Below are positions 33,961 to 44,354 of a stretch of DNA of 64,000 nucleotides, piece after piece. The stretch lies in NCBI RefSeq assembly GCF_000001735.4, contig NC_003070.9:18027971-18091970 (forward strand). The letters are read 5' to 3'. Every line of letters begins with the position of its first letter. Within the stretch, counting starts at the first letter, position 1. This DNA comes from Arabidopsis thaliana. Its lineage: Eukaryota; Streptophyta; Magnoliopsida; Brassicales; Brassicaceae. Below the pieces are notes generated by a model. It made no database searches. It was not told the DNA's origin and was given only the letters and a program-made list of their open reading frames with translations. Both the position numbers and the translations under genes were made by a program.

Positions 33961-36841
33961 ATGTCGAGCAGAACTATGGATGTTCTAGAAGGTCTGGTTA
34001 AAGATAGTTCACTTAAATGGTTGCTTGGGAAGCAAAGTTCTTTTGATGAAGAAATCGAAGAGATTGAGAATTCTCCATCTGCTGGTGCCAATTGGATACC
34101 TGAGCTTTCTCCAGTAGCAAATGTTGTTATTCGCAGGTGTTCAAAGTAAGAACCTTTCATTTTTAGTTACCTTTTTAATCCACAGCATTGAATTCGGATT
34201 AAAGGTCTTATATGGAGTTTAGTTCCTGTTTGAGAAAAAGTTCAATTCTTGATCAAGATAAGCGAGCTTTTGATTTGTTACTGTACAGTAATGGGAAACA
34301 TTTGATGCAGGATACTTGGTGTTGCAGTAAGTGAGCTACAAGATAGTTTCAAACAGGAGGCGTCTGAGTCTGTTAAGCAGCCTTCAATGTTTCCAAGAAA
34401 CTTTCTAGAGTACTGCTGTTTCAGGGCACTTGCACTGTCTGTTGGAGTAACAGGTCATTTAAGTGATAAAAGTTTTCGACGTTTAACTTTTGATATGATG
34501 GTCGCTTGGGAGGTGCCTTCCGCTGCTAGCCAGACATTACTCAGTGTAAGTAAGGACTTTTGATTTCTGTGTCTGTGGTCTATTGAGTCAAGACTTGGTC
34601 CTTATATTTTCAAACATGGAAGCAGGTTGATGAAGATCCAACCGTTGGTTTAGAAGCCTTCTCACGGATTGCTCCAGCAGTTCCGATAATAGCTGATGTG
34701 ATCATATGTGAGAATTTGTTTGGGATACTGACTTCCGTCTCAAACAGTGTTCGGCTTCAGTTTTATGTTTATGACAAGTATTTGTATGGACTTGAAAGGT
34801 AAATATAATCTTTCATCCTTATAAACATTCTCCAGAAGAACATTGTGAATCTGAATCCGGGATCACTTTCTAGAGCAATAAAGAAGATGAAGAGCCAGTC
34901 CGAGTCATCTTTACTTTCTGGTGTTCGATCAAAAGGAGAAAAGATTCTTGAGCTCGATGGTACAGTTACTACCCAACCAGTTCTTGAACATATTGGAATA
35001 TCTACATGGCCAGGTATGTTTTTCTCTGCACAAGCAAAGTGTGAAAATTCTCCTCTCTATTTGGTTGATTGAATTTAGTATTGTTAAATGCAGGTCGCTT
35101 GATTCTTACTGATCATTCACTATATTTTGAGGCTATAAAGGTTGTATCCTTCGACACACCAAAGCGTTATAGCCTATCTGATGATCTGAAACAAGTCATT
35201 AAACCCGAGTTAACCGGTCCTTGGGGGACTCGGCTTTTTGATAAGGCCGTCTCTTACAAGTCTATTTCCCTGTAAGGAATGATGTTATTATGACTTGTTT
35301 TGTATTCACTTCTTTTCTTACTGGTTCAGTTACATATTTTAATGTCTCTTGTTCTGTAGACCAGAACCAGTAGTAATGGAGTTCCCTGAGCTTAAGGGTC
35401 ACACACGAAGAGATTACTGGCTCGCGATAATCCTAGAAGTGTTATATGTTCACAGATACATAAAGAAGTTCAAGATCAACAGTGTGGCGAAAGATGAAGC
35501 TATCTCAAAAGCTGTCCTCGGCATATTACGCGTGCAGGCCATTCAAGAAGTTGGTTTGACAAACCCTGTGCGTTACGAGAATCTTCTTCCGTTCAATCTC
35601 TGCGATCAGCTTCCTGGTGGAGATCGTATACTGGAGACGCTTGCAGAGATGTCGAGTTCTAGAGTACTTGACCGAACTGCCAAAGCCAAAGAAGGTAACA
35701 TTAATTACGTATTATGCAAACTGTAATTTCCTGGTTTTACAGAATTCTATGTTGATAAAAATTCTTTTATCAGGGACATTGCACTCGATCTCGGCCTCGG
35801 ATATGGTTTCGCAGTTGGGTTTGGTGTTTGGAGCAACAAGTCCAAAGAGTAGAAGTAGTCTAGTGGTAGGTGAGGTGATGGTTGGAGATGTGAATCCATT
35901 GGAGAAAGCAGTTAAGCAATCAAGAAAGAACTATGAGAAAGTGGTTCTTGCGCAAGAGACTGTTAATGGAGTTAAAGTTGATGGAATTGACACCAATGTA
36001 GCAGTGATGAAGGTAAAAAAATAAAACACAACAATTGTAGCATTTCATGCAATAGATTTTAAAGACTGAGGTTTTTGCAGGAACTACTACTTCCGGCTAC
36101 AGAAATAGGGAATTGGCTTTTGTCATTAGTATATTGGGAAGATCCATTGAAGTCTTTTGTTTTCTGTCTCTTGTCCACTTTCATAATTTACAGGTAACAT
36201 CTTTTATTATGCATTCATTTTGTTTGTTAGCTACAATTCTCTGAAATCTTTTGTTTTTCTTCCGGGGTTTAGGGGGTGGATTGGCTATGTTTTCGCGATT
36301 GCAACTCTCTTTATAGCGGGTTTCATGGTTCTAACGAGATATTTCAGCAATAGAGAGAAAGTAATGATCGAGCTGAAAGTCATGGCACCGCCTCCTATGA
36401 ACACAATGGAACAGCTTTTAGCGGTCCAAAACGCCATTTCACAGCTCGAACAGTTAATCCAAGACGCAAACATTGTTCTCCTCAAGTTCCGAGCTTTATT
36501 ACTTTCGCTTTTCCCACAGGTCTCTCTCTACCTTCAATTCCAACTTTTTAAGCGTTTTCCAGACGTGGTTTTTAGTTTTCTGCAACCACTTAAATGTTAT
36601 CGAAAAACAGGCGAGTGAGAAGTTTGCGGTTGCGATTGTGATCGCTGCAACGATGATGGCATTGGTGCCTTGGAACAATCTGATTCTGGTGGTGTTTCTT
36701 GAACTGTTCACAAGATACTCACCACCACGAAGAGCAAGCACGGAACGGTTGATGCGGCGGCTTAAAGAGTGGTGGTTTAGCATTCCGGCTGCTCCGGTCC
36801 TTCTTGAACAGAGCAAAGACGATAACAAGAAAACCAAGTAA
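33961..36841 (+). CDS. DUF639 family membrane protein
   Basis: Ten exons: 33961-34145, 34311-34545, 34626-34798, 34874-35013, 35094-35271, 35360-35694, 35774-36012, 36081-36193, 36273-36519, 36611-36841. Joined they give 691 residues with continuous phase. Exon 4 starts at TTTCTAG|AGCAAT, because the earlier CCAG acceptor would give a stop. The central part holds a GRAM-like segment (GISTWPGRLILTDHSLYFEA). The last ~170 residues have three to four hydrophobic segments (VFCLLSTFIIY, GYVFAIATLFIAGFMVL, FAVAIVIAATMMALVPWNNL) and a basic C-terminus, indicating an integral membrane protein. DUF639 is plant-specific with no established function to my knowledge. Likely At1g48840. Confidence 0.93.
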
Positions 36842-37183
36842 AAACATCTGAAAAAAACTACGTCGGTTTTCGTCCCACGAGAGTACGAAAAAAAACAGAG
36901 AACAGAGCAATGTGTAATTAGTTACGTTTGTTTGTATATTTACATGTATCATGTATGTTGTAGAAAAGTGTTTGGTTTTACACCAAAAAAATTATAGAAA
37001 ATAGTTTATGTTCGTGGTAAAATCACATTTAGCTGAATGATATAGAAGCAAATCCTCTTATAAAAAATCATGTTCTTTGTTTTTCTGGTGGGCACAAAAT
37101 TAACATTTTTTTATTCAGCATAATAATCACACAACAAAAGCGAACTCTCACTCTCTATGACTCTTTATCTTCTCGAGATTTGC
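36842..37183. other. Convergent 3' UTR region
   Basis: Short AT-rich spacer between the DUF639 gene (+) and chorismate synthase (-), made up of their two 3' UTRs. No other feature seen. Confidence 0.5.
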
Positions 37184-39986
37184 TTACAAAGCAGTAGCAT
37201 TTTGCGGCTGCTCTATCTGGAGAGGTTCCTGCAACTCTGGATTTATTGGAAACAAATGGCATTGTGCGTATTGCGCCATCAATTGATCCACAAGAACTAG
37301 AGCCACCATTGCTTCCACCATTGGCACAGCTGCAAACAAACACAAAATCAAAATCCCGAATAATAAAGTGAATTGATTCAATGGTTTGGATTCGGTGTAT
37401 ATAATCACCTCGTGGAACAACACAAGGATCATGACGACCACGCGCAATCATTTCGGTTTCTACCTTGTCTCTGGTTACCGTATTTTGCTTCCTCTGCGCA
37501 TTGGAAAGAAAACATCAATGATCTCAAGCTGACATTTGTTATGTTTATAAAGATCCTGCATGAGTTTATCACAAACTTACTCCAATTGTTGATGTTGGCT
37601 TGAAGGCTACTCTCATGTTTATTATTTCACCATTTGAGATCCCTCCCTATACAAATTGACCAATATTAGGAATTCTCTCAGGAGAAATGTAGTTTATTAT
37701 TGACATATTAAATACAAGACTTAACTAACCTGAATTCCACCAGATCGGTTGGTTCTGGTACGTATTCTTCCATTTTCATCGGTATAGAACTCATCATTGT
37801 GTTCAAGACCAGTCAAAAAGGTACCTGCGGGTTCATTTGCGTATGATTTATACAGCTCCAAAGGAGGTTGATTTTAGATTGGACAAAGGAGAGAAAAGTA
37901 TAACTTTCTATACCTGCAAAGCCGCTTCCAAACTCAAATCCCTTAGTTGCAGGTAGCGACATACAAGCTTTTGCCAGTTCTGCTTCAAGTTTATCGAAAA
38001 CCGGTGTACCAAGCCCCTGCGAATAGTAGTTTAAATAAGCATTCACTGAAGTTCATTAATCAAACTACATGAGGACGCACAGATTAAGCTCATGGTATAG
38101 TGAGTTCATACACGTGGAGCATTCCGAACAATGCAGGTCACAACACCACCAACAGAGTTCCCTTTTGTCCTGACAGCATCAATCGCAGCTATCATCTTTT
38201 CCGCATACTCGGGATTAGGGCATCTGACAATGTTATTTTCTATCTGTAAAATAAACAAAATGAGGTAAGAATATCACCAGAAGAACCTTAATAAGAAGAA
38301 ATACTATTAAGAAAATAGTTATAACGGTGGATGAAAGTTGCAGAAAATTGACAGCAAGAACCAGGTCACCAAAATGGGTTTTACCTCCGTTACAGTATGA
38401 AAACTACTCAAAAAACAACATGTAAATTATACTTTGAAAAAGGATTTGCACCTGTTCGAGTGTTAAATTCTCGTGGTCTACCAATTCTTCTGGAAGTACA
38501 ACATGGTGAACTTGCGAGACATAGGCAAGAATCTGGAGACACAAAAAAACAACAGAGACAAACATAAGCAAGTCCAGAAGCAAACTTTAAAGAGTTGCGT
38601 GAATCATTAGAATTGGGTCACTGAGTTAATAAGGGGCATCTTATTTGCAAGGATATACTAAGATAGAAAAAATAGAGAGATGAAAGAAGAACCAAACATG
38701 AGAAGGGATATAAAAAGTTCAATGTAAATTGATTCTTTGAGAGCAGTGTCATTTGCAAAATCAGAAAGTAAACACACCTCAGTTCCTGCAAATTGCTTCA
38801 AAATTTTCTTGGCCAAAGCTCCAGGAGCAACTCTTCCAATGGTCTCTCTAGCTGAAGATCTTCCTCCACCCTTGAAAAGAATAACGCTTAAGGTATGTTA
38901 AGCTGAACAATGCCTTTGAACACATAAAACCTTACCAAGAAAAGTAGCATGTGAGTAATTTAACAGAAAAAGATACCTGCACTGATCTGACACCATACTT
39001 CATGTCATAAGTTGCATCAGCATGCGATGGTCTATAGGCAACCGACATTTCACTGTAATCCTGAAAATCCAGTGAGTTCCTCAAAGGTTAGAATCTACAG
39101 GCTTTCTATACTTCAAAACTGTTGTCTTTCTAATGCAAATAGCAAAAGTCTAGTTAACAATATCGAGTACAGTTATATGCATAGAGAAGTAAAAAAAACT
39201 TACAAGTCCTCTCTGATCTGTGTTTGGTACAAACACATGGATAGGTGTTCCTGTCGTCATTCCTGCAAATTTATGGATATCAACAATTAGAACAACGGCT
39301 GAGAAACAAAATCAAACTCAAACTATGAAATAGAATGTATAACTAGACCTTCAGAGACTCCAGACGATATCCGGCAAGTATCAGTCTCTTTTCTAGGAGT
39401 TGTGATCCTGCTCTGACCAGGCCTCCTAATAAAGCAAACCAACATGTAAATCAAACGATCATATTATATAGTAAGAGCTTTCTTCTTCCTCAAAATACCT
39501 TCTATCGAGATCGAATTGCAAATCAGATTCAGTAAGTGGAATACGAGGAGGACAACCATCAATGATACAACCAACTCCTCCTCCATGTGATTCTCCAAAA
39601 GTTGAAACTCGAAAATGAGTCCCATATGAACTTCCAGTAGCTTGTATCTCTGCCAATTTAAAAACCAGAATTCAAAAACTCCTAAAGCTTTCAACTTTCC
39701 ATCTCCCCAATTCGTTCTAATGGAAATGTGAATCAAATTCAGTCAACCATAACTGCCCTAAAGATTCAAATTACACATCTTTCTTCTATATGCTAGAAAC
39801 AGAAAATCTAAGAAATTATCGAAAATAATCAGAGAGAGAGAACTCACGGAAGTTCTTCCTGGTTTGGGTACGGAGAGAGATCTGAACGGCGGGAGAAGAG
39901 AGACGACGGAGCTCCGAGGGAAGAGAAGAAGAACCGAGTTTGGTGGATCCGAGAATGGATTTCGAAGTGAGAGAAGACGACGCCAT
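37184..39986 (-). CDS. EMB1144: Chorismate synthase, plastid
   Basis: Thirteen exons: 39848-39986, 39499-39649, 39349-39425, 39204-39262, 38977-39060, 38778-38870, 38452-38532, 38112-38243, 37914-38016, 37730-37824, 37581-37646, 37409-37493, 37184-37329. The joined frame is 436 residues. Exon 1 alone encodes the 46-residue Ser-rich transit peptide; the catalytic part starts at exon 2 ([12 protein letters not shown]). Family signatures present: [18 protein letters not shown], the FMN/substrate region [20 protein letters not shown] and RSGGIQGGISNGE. The enzyme converts 5-enolpyruvylshikimate 3-phosphate to chorismate with reduced FMN, the last step of the shikimate pathway in plastids. The EPSP synthase gene lies directly upstream in the same orientation. 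Likely At1g48850 (EMB1144). Confidence 0.97.
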
Positions 39987-40081
39987 GATCAGGATTCCAA
40001 GGCAGAAGAAAGATGATTGAGAAAGGTTTAAAGGAGAGAAATTTGAAGTTGGTGGCAATTTTGAGGGGGTTGGTGAGTTAG
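39747..40081 (-). repeat. Duplicated transit-peptide segment, copy 1
   Basis: A segment of about 335 bases covering the 5' flank, exon 1 and most of intron 1 of chorismate synthase. It matches 43124-43459 around exon 1 of EPSP synthase, with only short indels and scattered substitutions. Copy 1 ends in the promoter at GGTGAGTTAG. Confidence 0.9.
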
Positions 40082-40921
40082 GACATATATTATGCCTAAT
40101 TGCAAATGGCTCTTGTGGTCTTCTTCTTCGTTGTGCAAATGCAAATGCAAAATTCTCCACCTACCAACAACACTAACCCAAAACGACGAGGACCAAACCA
40201 TAACTGAGAATAGTTCCAATTAATTTGGTTTATCTCCGGTTAGTGTTTTCAAGTGAGATGGGCAAATATCGCTTCTTCTTCAACCCCTCTGTTTCTATAA
40301 GAGTCTTCTCATTTGTGCAAAACTCCAACACAATTACACAACTCACAAAACTTCACTTTGAATTTGAGTTGTTCTTACTACAACTTGGAATCCTTTCATG
40401 GTATCTCTGACTCTTATTACTAACTTGATACCCTATTACCCTGAATAACCTCATCCAAGCTTGGAGAATACTCACTTGTAGCCCTTTTGGTAATAACATT
40501 GGCAGCAAAAAAAAAATAGAACCTGCAATTGCATATTTGCATTCCTCTTATCTCATTTTTCACTCCTGCAACTATAAGTATGCAGCTATTGCCATTGTTT
40601 CTTCAATTAACACAACTTCCAAGCACCGGTTATCGCAGTGTATTGTTTGTTCTGTTCATTCTTAGAACCAAAACGTTAGACATCATGGGACCTGTTTGGA
40701 GTGGATGATAACTAGAGAGAACCTGAACAAACACCCTGAAAAACAGAGTAAAATGATATACCAAAGCCGATTCAATGATTGCATCTCAAATCTCACTCAG
40801 TTCAGGTACACACAAACAAACACTACTCTTGCTTTCTAATAATGTTACAGAGACAAGAAAAATGGAAACAGATAAGCTTGGATCAGAAGAAAAAACAGTG
40901 GAGATTTTAGAGTTTTTTTGT
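39987..40921. other. Intergenic spacer between CS and EPSPS
   Basis: About 935 bases separate the chorismate synthase ATG from the EPSP synthase stop codon. The first ~95 bases belong to the duplicated segment, the right end is EPSPS 3' UTR, and the middle is plain AT-rich DNA that must hold the chorismate synthase promoter. No ORF of interest. Confidence 0.5.
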
Positions 40922-43361
40922 TTAATGCTTTGTGATTCTTTCAAGGACTTGGAAGTAGTCGGGGAAGGTTTTCCTGGTGCAACCGGGGTCATTGATGGTG
41001 ATTGGAACATCAGCACAAGCTGCAAGAGAGAATGCCATTGCCATTCTATGATCATCATATGTATCAATCTCTGCCGGTTTCACCTTTTTCGGCGGAGTAA
41101 TCACACAATAATCTGAACCTTCTTCCACTGTAGCTCCCAGCTGGACACAAATACCGCAAAATTTCTTAGAATGAGCACTGTAAACAGAAAGAGAGAGAGA
41201 GAAGAAGAATTTTACTTTTCTAAGCTCTGTGCAAATGGCAATCATCCTTTCCGTCTCCTTTACTCTCCAGCTAGCCACTATATTGACCAAATAGAATTAA
41301 GTGACCATGAATCTTGAGAAACCTTATATTATAAGAGAGAGCTTTTTACTTACCATCTCTAATGGTGGTTGGACCATCGGCAAAGAGAGCAACGACGGCA
41401 AGAGTCATTGCTACATCAGGCATTTTGTTCATGTTGACATCAATAGCCCGCAAGTGTCTCATTCCAAAAGCATCTCTAGACGGCCCTGTCACAGTCACAC
41501 TGTTCTCTGTCCAGGACACTTTACATCCCATTTTCTCAAGAACCTCGGCAAATTTCACATCTCCCTAGAGATTCATCACAAAAATTGAACTTAGATTCTT
41601 GCGAATATGTTACATACAACTTGTCAAAGCCTTAAAAAGATGAAACTTTGACCTAAACGAATTTCACTATAAACTTAACAGCCTCTTTGATGATTCAGTG
41701 TACAAATATTACCTGCAAACTGGTCGTTCCACAACCTTCAACAGTGACAGTTTCACCGGTAATGGCAGCACCAGCCAGGAAATAACTAGCACTAGAAGCA
41801 TCACCTTCTACGTAAGCATTACCCGGCGACCTGAATCATTTCCCATATTAGTCATTATTTTGTCAATCTAAGGTATGTGATTTCAGAAAAGGAAGAGAAT
41901 AATAACTCTTACTTGTATTTTTGCCCACCCTTAACAAAGAAACGATCCCAGCTTTCACTATGCTCAGCACTTACCCCAAAACGTTCCATCAACTTCAATG
42001 TCATTTCAACATACGGAACAGAAATCAATTTATCGACAATTTCAATTTCGACGTCTCCAAGAGCTAAGGGAGCTGCCATGAGCAGAGCGGTCAAGTACTG
42101 ACTACTAATAGATCCAGAAAGCTTCACCTGCAAATGCAAAAAATGTTCGATGCGTCAATAAAGAAACCATACAAGGAAAAGGGTAATCAAGAGAGAAAAC
42201 TAATCCCTACTAAAAAAAAACAATTCGTTTTCAGGAACAATACATTGACAACAAACAAAAAAAATGAAATCTTGTCAAGTAAGGCTATGATGAACACAAA
42301 TTGCTGCAAGTGTTTATAAAGTTATAAATTCACATGCCATTTGCAAGATCTCACCTTTCCACCAGGAAGGCCACCATTAGCGTTGACACGAACAGGAGGG
42401 CAGTTAGTGCCAAGAGTACATTCAACATCAGCACCAAGCTGCTTAAGACCAACAACCAAATCCCCTATAGGTCTCTCTCTCATCCGAGGCACCCCATCAA
42501 GGACATAACTGAAATAAACCGATTGAAAAGCATCAAAACAAGATCGATTCTTAAGAAATCAAAACTATTCAGCATTTACTCCTTCAATATACCTTGCGTT
42601 GCCACCTGCAGCAGTAACTGCGGCGGTAAGTGGACGCATTGCTGTTCCTGCATTGCCGAGGTAAAGTTCGATATCACTCTTGGAATCAATGGAAGCTGGA
42701 AATACCCCGCCACATCCTTCAACTACAGCACGATTGTTTTCACTGTGAGTTTCCACATTAAGTCCCAATATCTTCAACGCATCAAGCATGTAATTGATGT
42801 CATCACTGTTCAACAAGTTGTCCACTACAGTAGTTCCCTATATAAGCACAGCAAAATGGTAAAGTTTATATCTTTAATAATCTAAATTCGGAGTACAGAG
42901 AAGGAAGAAATGAAGTGATACATTTATATATACCTCAGATAGAGCAGCGAGAAGCAGAATTCGATTAGAGAGAGACTTGGAGCCAGGAAGCTTAATGAGA
43001 CCCGAGATTTCTCTAATGGGTTGAAGCACAATCTCCGAAGCTTTCTCCGCCGTGGAAACAGAAGCCCTAACCTTCACAGGACGAATCTCAGAACCATTTA
43101 GCATCAGATCACTCTTCTTCAATCCCCACGACTGCCCTAGAGATTCAAATCACACATCTTTCTTCTTTAAGCTAGATACAGGCTTCAAATCTAAAAATTT
43201 TGAAAAGAATCAGAGAACTCACGGAAGTTCTTCCTGGTTTGTGAATGGAGAGATATCTGAACGGCGGGAGAAGAGAGACGACGGAGCTCCGACGGAAGAA
43301 AAGAAGAAGAAGCGGGTTTGGTGCATCCGAGAATGGATTTGGAAGTGAGAGAAGACGCCAT
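40922..43361 (-). CDS. EPSP synthase (3-phosphoshikimate 1-carboxyvinyltransferase), plastid
   Basis: Nine exons: 43223-43361, 42934-43136, 42593-42837, 42355-42508, 41913-42127, 41713-41830, 41354-41564, 41216-41277, 40922-41140. Joined: 521 residues. Exon 1 encodes a 46-residue transit peptide, nearly the same as that of chorismate synthase next door. The mature enzyme shows the substrate-binding [10 protein letters not shown], the [15 protein letters not shown] loop (wild-type Gly, Thr and Pro of a glyphosate-sensitive class I enzyme), [19 protein letters not shown] and [13 protein letters not shown]. It transfers enolpyruvyl from PEP to shikimate 3-phosphate; its product is the substrate of chorismate synthase. 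Likely At1g48860, one of two Arabidopsis copies; the other (chromosome 2) has, as I recall, an unrelated transit peptide. Confidence 0.97.
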
Positions 43362-43459
43362 GATCAGGATTCCAAGGCAAAAGACTCAAAGAAAGATGAT
43401 TGAGAAAGATTTAATAGAGGAGGAGAGAAATTGGAGTTGGTTTAGGGGTAGGTGAGTTA
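43124..43459 (-). repeat. Duplicated transit-peptide segment, copy 2
   Basis: Counterpart of 39747-40081. It covers the start of EPSPS exon 2, intron 1, exon 1 and about 95 bases of 5' flank, down to GGTGAGTTATG. Similarity stops abruptly on both sides. Confidence 0.9.
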
Positions 43460-43559
43460 TGCTTTGTGATTCTAAAACCTTCTGCAAGAATGTGTGGGTT
43501 AGTGATATAGCTTTGGTGAGTTTTAAAAAACATGAACATCTTGGGCCATACCGGTTATG

Positions 43560-43945
43560 GTTCGACCATTATCTATCAGCTTTAAAACCAAAGCCAAGCT
43601 TGTTCCGATATGTTAGTTTGTTTGTTCCATACAACACTTTTTTCAAGCTTAAGACCCAAAATCGCAATCGCTTGAGGTTTCTTAAACCAAGTTCTTGTCT
43701 TCCACTTTCAGGCATATGTTAGCAAAGTTAAAAAGAGCCAACTTAAACTGGAATCCCATTGTTTCTCTAAATACAAAAGTCACCATAAAAACTTCTACTT
43801 CTCGTTTGAGGTAGGTGAAGATCAGGCAAACTAATGTTTACTTCTTGGTCTTCAGTAGTGTGTAGATATAGATATTCCACATAGATTTTATCAAGCAACA
43901 GAAGAAAATTTGTTTTTGTTGGATTTAATAATTTAGCAGAGGAAT
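43560..43945. repeat. Dispersed direct repeat, copy 1
   Basis: About 390 bases that match 51630-52015 in the same orientation. Shared stretches include CTCCATTGTTTCTCTAAATACAAAA-type, ACTTCTACTTCTC.TTTGAGGTAGGTGAAG and a closing run of about 35 identical bases (TTTGTTTTTGTTGGATTTAA...TTTAGCAGAGGA). Non-coding in both places. It lies upstream of EPSPS. Confidence 0.85.
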
Positions 43946-44354
43946 GGGAAAATGAAGAAAACGACTACAAGTCTGTCTACAACGAAGCTGCATCAATATA
44001 ATCCTGTTTTCTCCATAATTTGTATATGTTTGCTATCTGTAAAAAGACCAAGATTTTACCCATTTTTCAAGAGGGCCCATTAAAAAAAGAATCATCTTTG
44101 AGCTTTGAAGCAAAACGGAGTCATTTTCTTGGAGATAAAATGAACTAGTATGGACTAAAATGAAGTAGGAGAGAGTCGCTCTAGCAGTTGCAGCATAATC
44201 TTATCTGACTAAATTGGCATTGAGCCATCGAGGAACTTGGAAGCGAAGGACTAGAAACTAGAAAATCTACATATATTTAGACACCAAAACAAAAACCAAA
44301 CAAAAAATCAATTTTTGTTTTCTCCTATTTAAAACAAAAATAGATTATCGATCT
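43946..44354. other. Spacer downstream of the WD40 gene
   Basis: AT-rich; the right part is the probable 3' UTR of the WD40 gene. No gene seen. Confidence 0.45.

Noticed and set aside
42334..42885. Plus-strand ORF of 183 codons
   Set aside because: Antisense to EPSPS exons 3-4, crossing an intron; no domain.
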